From: Acanthosepion pharaonis
Taxonomy: Eukaryota > Mollusca > Cephalopoda > Sepiida > Sepiidae
Assembly: GCA_903632075.3 (NCBI GenBank)
Contig: CAHIKZ030005641.1
Coordinates: 1,764,501 to 1,828,500 of the forward strand
Reading direction: 5' to 3'
DNA length: 64,000 nucleotides
Position numbers and translations under genes: made by a program. This document shows, in pieces, positions 10,908 to 20,753 of the stretch; positions within the stretch are counted from its first letter, which is position 1; each line of letters opens with the position of its first letter. The notes under the pieces are model-generated. The model worked only from the letters and a program-made list of their open reading frames with translations. It was not told the origin of the DNA and did not search any database.

Positions 10908-11821
10908 ATGAGTTTAGCTGGATCGGAGTCCACAGTAATTGAGGAAGCAATGGCGGAAGTGACCCAGTAGTTCATAGGGTTGATGGGAGGTTTGAGACTC
11001 CCTGTGTATAAGAGCAAGCCAAAGGAGTTGTAGGGTTGGTGCTCGGCAGTCCAGAAAATAAGGTTAATATATGGATTAATGTGATAAAGAAACCGAACTG
11101 GTGGTCTTTGACGGAGCTTCGGGGACAGTTTGGAAATTTATAGAAACTCTGAGATCACTTGGGAGCAGCTAAAAGAAGAATTGATTGAGAAATATGCCAG
11201 TGGAAGGACAGCGATAAAGGCTATCCGAAAATTGTTCCGGATCCGGCAGGCAGAAGGGGAGACGTATACGGAATTGAGTGAGAGAATGGCAGTGTTAGCC
11301 ACCCGATGAAATAACAAGGAACAGTAGTGTAATTGTCTCATCTGGCAGAAACCTTCGTGGACGCCCTATTGGATAGGAACATTCAAACTTATGTCCTCCG
11401 TGAAGTCCTAGAGGGCTTGGGGGGGGGCGTAAAGGCCGCTCGCAGAAATGAGACGCTTTGGGAGCGGATACTGGGGGCAGACAGCCATGGAAGAGGGGTT
11501 CGAGAGAGAAGGGCTGTCTCGGAGCAAGAGGACCCATGTAAGGGGATGAAGACATGGTCAGTGAGACACGGATTTTTTCAACCCACACTGAGTCGTTACG
11601 GGTTGGTGTGTTGAACGTGCGAATTTGAGGGTCAACGAATGGTCGAGCGTCCGACCAAATAGCGATTAGCTGATCCAGACTGCACCAAATATGGCCAGTT
11701 TTGCCACAAAGCCAAGTGGTGTAGCTTTCCAAAACCTAAACAAAAAGAGTCCTCCATTAATAAACGCCTCCCACTAGAGAAGGATCAGGGAAAAGCCAAC
11801 GGGCCACCCCAGCAGAAGTAA
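10908..11821 (+). pseudogene. gag: gag relic with zinc knuckle
   Basis: Begins at an ATG at 10908 reading MSLAGSESTVIEEAMAEV, then a stop. A core block around 11140-11300 reads WEQLKEELIEKYASG and FRIRQAEGETYTELSERM, the capsid pattern of Ty3/gypsy Gag. Near the end, 11681-11722 encodes CTKYGQFCHKAKWC. The spacing fits the CCHC knuckle C-x2-C-x4-H-x4-C, but the second Cys is Tyr. The frame closes at TAA 11819-11821 after a Gln/Lys-rich tail. Several stops and frameshifts disable it. It sits in the expected place between leader and protease. Confidence 0.75.
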
Positions 11822-11947
11822 GAGGCAGCGTGGCCCAAATTCGTCTTAAGCCTCGCAAAATAATGGATCTGTCAGCAACCTGGGCATTTAGCAGCTGGTG
11901 TTCGAAAAGAAGACATGTGAAGTGAAATTGCCCCTCTCGAGGTGAAA

Positions 11948-11992
11948 TTCGGGGAAAGATTAATTTCCTAAGGAGGAATTCGAGGCCTCAGA
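11948..11992 (+). repeat. 45-base exact direct repeat, copy 1
   Basis: An identical 45-base segment recurs at 12991-13035, beginning TTCGGGGAAAGATTAATTTC and ending GAGGCCTCAGA. Copy 1 is upstream of protease and copy 2 lies just where RT homology stops. Rearrangement during reverse transcription or a recombination scar is likely. Confidence 0.85.
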
Positions 11993-12082
11993 TTTTCCCA
12001 ATCGGAAGTGAGAAATTGTGGGAAATGGGGATAGGTTTTTGCTGCCGACAGCATTGTCAAGGACGAGGTCGGGTGGAAATCC

Positions 12083-12421
12083 TTGAAGATCCCGAAAAGA
12101 AGGGCCAAGGTATGTTCTCTGTTGATAGAGCATAGAGAATTGACTGGTGAGGTGTTTGTCAGAGGTACACTAGTGAAAGCCTTGATTGATACAAGAACTT
12201 CAGTCTCCCTGTTTAAGGCTGAGTCCTTCCAGCGGGTAAAGGCGAACAGGCGATTAAGGTCAGACCTGGAAATAAGACAGGCTAACGGTGGAAGCATCAG
12301 TATTTCTGGAATGATATTCCTGTCAGTAGTAATGGGAGACAAGGGAAGTGAGCAAAAGTTTTACGTGGCTCATGGATTGGTTAGTCAGGCCATATTGAGA
12401 GAAGGCGAAAAGCTCAAATAA
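12083..12421 (+). pseudogene. pro: Retroviral-type aspartic protease (PR) of the ERV
   Basis: A 112-codon open frame. Residues 32-41 read ALIDTRTSVS at about 12179-12208, followed by LF. In retropepsins the active-site motif is D-T/S-G-A; here Gly is Arg, which should break catalysis. The segment after it matches the flap and C-terminal order of Ty3/gypsy proteases (hydrophobic GMIFLSVVMG, then YVAHGLVSQAILRE in place of the usual I-L-G-x-D). It is continuous with the following pol connector. Surrounding frames need shifts, so this is a fragment of gag-pol. Confidence 0.75.
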
Positions 12422-12479
12422 AGTTTGAACCAGACACCCTCGTAGTGGCAGGAGTATAACTGTCCGTGAGGAGCACTGC

Positions 12480-13018
12480 ATCGGAAACGCTGGCAGTAGC
12501 CACTGAATGTGAAGTTAAAATATCCCTGCAGACAGTCGTGTCCTGTAAGAGAAGGTGAAATACGAGAATGTTTTCATCAGATAATTCCGATTAACAAGTA
12601 TGAATCTGGTGAGGAAGGGATAATTTTGTGTAAATCGGTGGTGGAAGGAAATGAAAAGGTTCTTGTTTTGATTTTGAATGCTTCAAACACCACCATAAAA
12701 AAATTGAATATATTCGTCTCATTAGAAGTGTGAACCATGTGATAGTGAATAAAAGGTGGAGAACAGGTGTGCTTCAAAACCAGGTGTTAATTGAAGAGGA
12801 GATTACAGCTTCTGAATGCTTTACAACTAAAGTGAAAAGATTGATAACTGAGCATCTGGATATAGTAGCTAACTCCGATAGGGATCTGGGGAGAATCCAG
12901 ACCCTAAAAATGAGTATTGACACAGGCCCATTACCTTTTGTCATTTGGTATCAATTGACAGGTCGAACGAAGAGAACACATGCGAACGATTTCGGGGAAA
13001 GATTAATTTCCTAAGGAG
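12480..13018 (+). pseudogene. pol: pol connector and N-terminal edge of RT
   Basis: At 12509-12733 the frame reads VVEGNEKVLVLILNASNTTI, the protease-RT connector of Ty3/gypsy. At 12730-13014, LITEHLDIVANSDRDLGRIQ and MSIDTGPLPF match the block just before RT domain 1 (known pattern: hydrophobic-x-x-x-D-x-x-x-x-x-D-L-G then I-D-T-G). Homology ends at the second copy of the 45-base repeat. No YxDD, RNase H or integrase motif follows, so at least 2.5 kb of pol has been deleted. Confidence 0.7.
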
Positions 13019-13035
13019 GAATTCGAGGCCTCAGA
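12991..13035 (+). repeat. 45-base exact direct repeat, copy 2
   Basis: Identical to 11948-11992. It marks the deletion junction between RT and the downstream block. Confidence 0.85.
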
Positions 13036-13294
13036 ACTCCTTGGGGAGTTGTCAAGCTTTGAGTTGAGAAGAGAAAAAATTAGAAAGTGCACGCTAGTAA
13101 TTCTAGAAGAAATGGAGACTGATAATGAATCTGTTATCGGAGATGAGAAAAGCCATGAGAATTGTGAGATTTTAAGGGAGATATTGAATCAGGAACTATT
13201 GTTTAGAAGGAAACCTTAGAAGCAAAATGAGGATGAGATGATTGTTATTTTCACTAAGTCAGGAGATGAAAATAATGGAAATAATGTAAGGAAA
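13036..13294 (+). pseudogene. Probable N-terminal env block before the hAT insertion
   Basis: An open stretch of about 60 codons rich in Glu and Lys (for example LEEMETDNESVIGDEKSHEN) and then a stop. It stops at the hAT insertion, after which recognisable env sequence begins. By position it is the surface-subunit part of env or the end of pol; no motif decides this. Confidence 0.35.
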
Positions 13295-13471
13295 CAGGCG
13301 CGTACCGAGGCAAAGTGCCACCCGGAGCCCGTATTCATAATGGCACCCCAGTTAGTTTTTTTTTTGTTTTGTTTTTTGTTTTTTTAGGAAAAATATAAAT
13401 AAATTAAATACCCTTAATGGTGTTGATTAGTATGTGGAAAACAACAAATTCAAAAATTAGCTGAACAAACG

Positions 13472-16065
13472 TTACCATAATTTAACCGTTCGATCTTTTG
13501 CAGAAGCAAAGTTACCAATAGCTTGGTCAAAGTCTGTCTTCCCCACAGTTTCATATTCAATTGAAATGGACAAATTGGATAAGGGATCTTTCGACATACT
13601 CGATCTCAAATGACTTTTAATGAAATTCAGTTTTGAGGAGCTTCTCTCTGCAATAGCAGCAGAAACTGTGAGCATCACAAATATCCGTAGAGCAATCACA
13701 ATATTTGGCACAGTTTCTTGAACATGTCGTCGATAAATCCATCTCAGCCATTCAATATTTGGTCATCATGGTCATGTCACGTTCCACTTTGGAAGCTGCT
13801 TTCCAAAGGCAGCCTAGATACATTTAAGTCCGCACCGTATTCGCTACAGAGAATTTTAAATTTTCGCTCCAACTTAGCCTTCAATTGCTTGTGATGATAA
13901 TCCAGCGAAGACAGTTTGCAGATGAGACATGGAGTCAAATCGTTCTTTCAGTTAATTTACAAGTCGATCATGACATTCGTGAAGATTTCTCTTTACTTCC
14001 TGCACAAATGTTTGACATACATCATCTTCCTCTTCCCCAGGTAGCTTTCTCTTTCTTCTTATCTGCTTTTCCATTTCCTCGAACTTTGCTTTACTTTGAT
14101 TAACCGATTCAGGCAAACGATGTCCTTGTTTCGTTTAAAGAAAATTTTGGTCGCATCCATGTGGGTTATACACACATCCAAACCAATACCATGTTCTTGA
14201 AGTTTCTTTTGAATGAGATTTATTCGTCCCAGAATTTCTTCCCAGTAAAACAAATGTGACATGAAGGAGAAGTTTTCAAGTGAATGGAAAATGATTTGTG
14301 TATACCCTCTCGTTTGAAGATTTTCTGAAGCTGACGTTAATGAATGGAGTGTCTGAATCACTCTTTGAAATCCGGTTTTCACTGCACGAATAGCTTCGTG
14401 ATGTACACTCTCCAACGGGTGGTTACCAAACACTTTATCATGACCTTCATATGCGATGATAAAACTTCCCACCGGTGATTGGAAGAGGAGAAAAATGTAT
14501 AGAGTCTCTCAATCACTCCGAAAAATATAAAGGCACTTGCGTTCACAGCTGAGGCATGAACATCTCATAAATTCAGACTATGATTAGAACATGGCACAAA
14601 TATAGCTTTCCCATTTATGTTTCGTAAAAGACGTAGTACACCACCATGAACTCCAGCCATACTAGCCGCATTGTCAAATCCTATCCCTCTACATTTTTTG
14701 AAATCAAGTTTCTCTTTCTCCAGTCGATCCAAAATCATCATCTTGATATCATAAGCTGTTGTACAATGCTCAGTGATAAAACCAAGAAATGATTTCCGCA
14801 CATCCATTTTTTTTGTCTTCAATAACGCGATATCGACAAATGAAACTCATCTGATCAGTATGAGAAATGTCCGGCGTTCTGTCTAGTATGATTGCAAAAT
14901 AATTGGCTTTTCGAATTCGATCCAATATATTTTCCTTTACCTGATTTCCCAACAGATGAATGAATTCATTTTCGATTTTCGGTAACAAGTACCGCCGGTT
15001 ATCATTTACTTCTATCAAATAATGGTTTCCAAGAACATGGCCATACTTGCTCATAAGTTCAACAAGTTCTATAAAGTTACCTTTATTGGAACAATGTACA
15101 TCTCGATGACCTCTAAAGGGCAGATTCTGTTTCGTTAGAAACTTCACAACATCAAGTAAAAACCGTGTTAAAACCTGTCTCTAAATCTGTCTTTCTTTCA
15201 TAGTTTGTTGTTGTAATTTACTGTCAAGGGTTTTACCTTTAAGGGTCATTTCCAATATCTTCCATTCCTTAAAAGCTCTTTGATGGTCAGACGAATTTTC
15301 ATGTTCAGGAATGTTTGAATTAAGCTTTCAGCTTATGAAATCCTAGATTACTTGCTATACTTGATTTGCGTAGCTCTGTCTCCAGGAAGAGGCGACAACA
15401 GAAACAATCAAAAGATTTGTTCGTCTTTGAGTACAGCAACCATGATCTCAAAACAGTCTCTCCATTATCTATACAACCAGTGTTGTCGCATTACCCTCGG
15501 ACTATTTTTCCCCGGTCTTACAGTCGGAACTAGCTGTTTATCCTTGTTTTGAAACATTTTATGTCCCAATGTTACAAGATCTGGGCAAATTTGTGGTCAA
15601 AATGCGATGTCTTCGTACACAGTAATCTCTGTATTTGCCTACTCTATTTCTTTATTCCCAGTAACTTCATCAGTTCCTTCTGCATATTCACAACAGTTCC
15701 TTCTGCATATTCACAACAGTTCCTTCTGCATATTCACAACTGTCCTTACCACATACACTGGAGCTCTCTTCCTTTGGCACATCATCATTGTCACCCCAAT
15801 TTCTTTAACAACGTTAACTCCTGCAGGAAATTCTTCTTCAACTTTTATTTCTAGATTTGTCTTTACCATATTCGTATTTTCTCCATGTTCCTCCCCCTCC
15901 TGGTTTTGATAAACATCCAGCATCCTCGTCTTTGCATTTTGCTTTAACTTCATTTTTCTTCTGTAAGAAAACATGTAAAGATGCGGCACATTTTCGTTCC
16001 TCGCGTTCCCTGGTAGCTTTCAACTTGCGTTAAGCCGCATCGCTCAGTTTTCGTCGTTTACTCAT
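13472..16065 (-). pseudogene. hAT transposase (TTF zinc finger, DUF4371, hAT-C), broken
   Basis: Start ATG at 16063-16065 gives MSKRRKLSDAA then a stop. Domains in order: a TTF-type finger near 15350-15450 with FDCFCCRLF; DUF4371 at 14770-15147 (QNLPFRGHRD, NYFAIILDRTPDISHTDQMS); GIGFDNAASMAGVHGG and FVPCSNHSLNL at 14565-14822; a middle part at 14059-14472; and the C-terminal dimerisation region at 13472-13711 (NIVIALRIFVMLTVSAA, ERSSSKLNFIKSHLRSSMS). This is the ZMYM1-like/DUF4371 group of hAT transposases. Frameshifts and stops separate the blocks. The gene ends about 180 bases inside the left terminus. Confidence 0.85.
15671..15742. repeat. Three near-identical 24-base tandem units inside the transposase
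   Basis: GTTCCTTCTGCATATTCACA repeats three times with a 24-base period, in frame with the minus-strand reading (repeating VNMQKELL). The unit length keeps frame, so it could have arisen before decay. Confidence 0.8.
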
Positions 16066-18540
16066 CCTAATCGATGAAAAAATAGAAAAAGAAACAAATA
16101 GAAAAAGAGCATACTCAACGGCATAGGGAATTTTTATTTATTGTACTAAGATACAATTTGGCATAAAGCTGAAAGGGAGGTTGCAAAAAAGGTTGATAAT
16201 TTTTAAACTACCCCAAACTTAGCTAGACACATTCGTGACCCATTTGTATCTTATAAAGACATAGGGAAGGGTCGCTTAAAAATAGAAGTAAATAATTATA
16301 GTAGTTTATCATAAACAGCCAATGATTGTTTAAATCTTTTCTTAAATTCTGTTTTTAATATTTACCGTCCTCTTATACATTTTTCTCATCCCTTTTTATT
16401 TCATTCTTATATTCAAAATAATAAATTTAATCCATAGTAATAAAAATAATTGAACATTGAGCATTTGTATTAAGAAATCATTAAAATTTTATGTGAAATG
16501 TTCACTTTTGATACTTGCATTAAACATTAACTTATTCTCCCGGGAACTGACTGACAATAAATTTTAGGCAAAGTAACTACCCACTCATTATTTTGCTAGT
16601 GTATACTTTTTTAACATTATGGCGTTATGAAAGATGGTAATGAAACCAAACTAATAAGGACAGAAATATTCAATAACAATTTATTTATTTCCATCAGTTC
16701 AGCAGGTTATTTTTAAAAAAATATTAATGTTTTAAGATAAAGTTTTTAAAACAACATCAAAAGTCAAAATTAAATAATTACACTTCTGGATTAAATTTGT
16801 TTTTGTCCTTTAGAGAAACAAATCTTCAATCCTTTTTTTTTCTTTTTTTGTAATTCTACTACTCGATGTAACAAAAATAATTTAGATCAACTGAAAAAAC
16901 TCTTCCCCCCCACCCCAAGACGTGCTTGGGGTGATTCTACAGTTTGAATGGATATTTTAAATATCGTTCCGGAAGACTTTAAACCTATGACAGAGAAAGA
17001 GTCTGGGAAACACAGACACACACGTATATTTTTTTTTAGTGAAATTAGAGTAGATTTGAATAGCGAAATTAAATCAGAGCATTTTGTTTACTGCTGGGGA
17101 AATCTGATCTAGGGCAGAGGTTGTACCCATTGAATCTAGGTCATCAAAAGACAATGGAAATGGTCGAAATAATTTTTATCGATTAAAAATTGAAATAGAG
17201 CTGAGTAAGCTAGAATGAACTTTGGAATTCACATGATTTTGGTTGAAGCAGCCAGAACCCCGTGATAATCGCACGCCGATGGTCAGTTATAATCAGCCGG
17301 GTTTATCTATATAAACGCGTAGTTATGCTGAAAAAGAGAGAATTGGCCCGGGCGAGCGTTGGGAGGAGGAACGCCACTATAACTTTAAGCCCCACACAGA
17401 AATCCCTCCATCGCAAGAGTCATATATCGTTCTGAGACGATTTAACAAGATAATCATATACACTCTCTGTCTAGAATCTAGTGTATGAGTTTTTTGGTTT
17501 TTGTTTTTTTCTTACTTTACTTTTCTATGACCCGTTTCTCTTCTCTACTATTCTTTTCTGCTACATAAAAGACATTAGCAATTCAACCACTGAATCAATG
17601 TTTGTCCGGCTTTCTGAAGATATTAATTTTTTTTTTTTTTTTTTTTGCTGCATTCTAAATTTCTTAGCGCAAACTCCCCAGCCGTGTCTACATCTTCAGT
17701 CGACCGTGAATGGACGGACATCACTTCTACTTTCTGGATCAAACAAATCACAACATGGGCAGGGAGCAGGATTAAACCAGCGGACCGGTCGAATAATCTA
17801 CGGATGCTCAGGAGACTTATGGCCACTTCCTTAAGTTTGGTTGAGGGGCCGAGGCGAAAGTGTTAGGAATCGTAATATTTGAATATTTATATCTAAATAA
17901 TCTTAACTTTCCTTGTTATATTACAAACTTAAGAGTTTTAGTTTGTAATACTAATATAAAATTTTAATCTTGAAATATGGACTAGATTTGATTTTTCTGA
18001 AAATGTTTATTTAAAAATATCTTAAAAATTTAATGTAGAATATTGTTATTTTCACATAATAGTTCTAAAATAATGCTTTTATGGAAAATCTATTGAAATC
18101 TCCGAAGAGTATGATATTTATACAGGTTTTGAGCTTTAAAAATTGCAAGTTTAATAAAAACTTTCGAAATGTAAATGAACTTTAAATCGCATATATATTT
18201 CTGGTTCTACTTTACTACGAATTTTTTCTTTATTTAAAAAAATCTCCAATCTTTTTCTACGAAAAGAAGCAATTGAGAAGAAAAAATAACATTCATTTTT
18301 AACAAGTTTCAATGATCTACAGTTGATCTGTCTGGGAGGAGATTCTATTGTGATGATCTACATCACACACATACATACTTACACTAATACAAATCATACA
18401 ACGACAAGCATTCATTGGGTAATAAATCAACACTACTTAGTAATAGACAATTTACAAATCGCAGCAATGCAACAATTTTGTAATCGCTCTATTTTCATGC
18501 AGTCGATTTTGTGCACTTTTGGGAGAAACGGATCCCAGAA
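16066..18540. other. hAT interior without coding sequence
   Basis: AT-rich. A GC-richer patch at about 17240-17420 includes TCTATATAAACGCG, TATA-like, and another at 17640-17880 has an ORF of 73 codons with no motif. Possible leader or promoter of the transposase is on this side (upstream of 16065 on the minus strand), but nothing specific identifies it. Confidence 0.4.
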
Positions 18541-18570
18541 GCTTTCTTGAGTCTCCCCAAAACTCGCTCG

Positions 18571-18870
18571 CTGATTGGTCAATGCCAACCAATCAGATTG
18601 TCTGCACTTGAAGAACAATTCTACCGGCGCAGCGATTCGGAGCCGATGATCACTTATATAAGCAGGAAATATTCTTGGATAGTTAGTGAGATTTCAGCTG
18701 CCAAACTGTAACAAATGAATGAGTGAACGTTTGACGAGGCAAACGTCATGGCGGCGGGCACAAAAACAGCAGTGCGTGTTCGCGACCAGAATGGGAGCGA
18801 GGCCCGTATTTATTTGCATAAGCGTATGCCTCACCGGCATAAAAGCTGGGCGTTTGCGAGGGTAAAGGGG
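18571..18870 (+). promoter_or_regulatory. Promoter-like block with inverted CCAAT pair, TATA and octamer
   Basis: CTGATTGGT (18571-18579) and ACCAATCAG (18588-18596) form a perfect 9-base inverted pair of CCAAT boxes. CACTTATATAAGC near 18650 is a TATA box. Further down, ATTTGCATA (octamer) near 18813 precedes CATAAAAGC near 18839. CCAAT, octamer and TATA in this order recall metazoan histone gene promoters, but no histone coding sequence follows. A 51-codon frame starts at ATG 18748 and shows no known motif. The LINE inserted about 35 bases below the second TATA-like box. Confidence 0.4.
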
Positions 18871-19328
18871 AGGTGTTCAGTTGTGCAGAGTCGAAGTCCA
18901 TGACCTTTTTGTATGTGTGGTCGTTTTTCTTACTTGGGCTTTCATTGCACTTAAAACGATAAGCTTTTATTTTAATTTTGGCAACCTCTGAATTTTTGAG
19001 TTTTCCTAGCTCAGTTTTTGAACATTATTTGTGTACATTTTACTTAATTTTCTTTGTTTGTTTTCCGTTTTGTGTTTTTAATTTTATTTTTGAATTTTTC
19101 AGTCTTTCTGTTTTAGTTTTGTGAATTTTTTCCTGCTTTTGTTGTCTATTTTCCTTTTTTTCTCTTTCGTATTTTTTTTAATTGTTTATCTACTTTTGAG
19201 TTTGCACGTTCTAGTTTAATTTTTGTGTTTGTTTTTGACTAATTTATTTTACGTTTGTTGAAGAATCATTTTAAAAAAAGGAAGCAAAACTATTTATTTG
19301 TTCGTAGTGGTGAGTTGAAAAATCCATC

Positions 19329-20701
19329 ATGGCGAACAATAAAAATGAAGAAAATAATACACCGCTTTCTAACCCGGTGTTGCCAGCAAAAACAGCCTGG
19401 TCTGAAAGTAGGCCACTTAAAAAAAGATCCCGCCTTTTATAGTGAGCAAAGAAAGAAATGCAGGAAGCACTGAATGCCGTAAGTACTCGGACAATTTCCC
19501 TGCTAACTTCCGATGTTAAAACTCGAAAATTAATTGGAGTCAGCAGGGATAGCATGCAAGAAGCCCTGAAAGCTCTATAAATCAGCCCAAAAATCCTCGC
19601 CAGAAGAACAAATGCACTATGGGACATATCGCTGGGAACTGAACAACAAGCCAAGGACCTAGCTGGAAGCGTGTTGACAACTAAAAACTTGCGCCTACAG
19701 CAAAGAAGCAACAGGAATCAGACAAGCAGCAACAAAAGGAGGTGCAGCCTACAAAGAAGGTGCAAGAAAAGCAGCCGCACCAAAAACAACAGAAACAACA
19801 GCAGCAGCAACAACACCAACAGCAGCAACAGCAAAAACAGCAGCAACACCAACAGCAGAAACAAGAACAGCAACAGATAGCAACGCCAATGGAGGTGGAA
19901 AAAATGCCTCCATCGCGGATAACATCGCTTAAAAGGAGCAGAGAGAAGTGGAGGAAGATGAACCTAAGCAAGGCACTCTGGCCGCAGTAGGGCGGAGAGC
20001 GTCATGGGCAGAACCAGGTCACTCTCCGTCCCTGCTTCGCCAAAAGGAAGCATGGTCTAGCCAAGAGCAAGGAGTCTCCCTACTTCCCCTTCCCGTGCTC
20101 CATCCCCCACTCCCTCCATCTCCTAACTCATTTCACTATCCACCCCTTCACACATCCCCTCACACATCCCCTCACACATCCATTTCTCCTCCTCCCCACC
20201 CTTCAAGGGAGAAAAAGAAAAAAAAAAGTATTACCCGGGTCCAGATGCTATATGTAAAAGTGATAAAGAGGAGGTTAAAAAGGGCCTATCAAAGCAGAAG
20301 AGGACCCTTTTAAGGCCACTATTAAAGCTAGAAAGAATTAAAGGAAAGTCTATTGAGGACCCCCGAAATTTCCCTGGTGCCCCGGGAATAATCACTTGCG
20401 TGAGGGACACAGAGCATTAGTTAAAGGTCTGGGGCCACCTTTTCGAGGAAAAGGAAGCCTATCCAAACATCAGAGTAATGGAACTGGTGAACGAAAATTT
20501 GAGAAAGCTGTTTAAATTTTGTGCGGCGAGGGTCCCAGTTTTGCTCCATCCTCCTTATATAGGGCGGTTAAACTAACTTACCCTAAGGACGTTGGCGGTA
20601 TTGTCCTAGATGGTCGGATGATGACGAAGTTGGGTACAGGGAGCCTAGAACAAACCGTTGGGGTCCTTTCCGCCGCAGATTTCCGCCCGTTATGTGAGTA
20701 G
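19329..20701 (+). pseudogene. LINE ORF1 relic with Gln-rich linker
   Basis: ATG at 19329 gives MANNKNEENN. A block at 19460-19690 (ALNAVSTRTI, LLTSDVKTRKLIGVSR, LARRTNALWDISLGTEQQAK) matches the N-terminal half of ORF1 in the second copy at 43740-44060. A CAG/CAA-rich stretch at 19790-19880 encodes long Gln runs, then TPMEVEKMPPSR, parallel to MEVEEMPSPR in the other copy. The CCHC knuckle seen in the other copy is missing here, apparently by deletion near 19690. The end (VGVLSAADFRPLC) lies just before ORF2. Stops interrupt it. Confidence 0.7.
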
Positions 20702-20753
20702 GTTTTTGCTCTTTCCTTTTATTTTTTTTTTTTTTTTTTTGCAGGCCTAATCG

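Noticed and set aside
15549..16023. Several overlapping frames of 61-101 codons on both strands
   Set aside because: Apart from the minus reading that is the hAT transposase N-terminus, these are shadows produced by the 24-base tandem repeat and T-rich DNA.
18748..18903. 51-codon frame in the promoter-like block
   Set aside because: It runs across the LINE insertion border, so its C-terminus is not ancestral; no family recognised.
19681..19990. Poly-Gln, poly-Asn and Cys-rich frames on both strands
   Set aside because: All are different readings of the CAG/CAA-rich linker of LINE ORF1, not separate genes.
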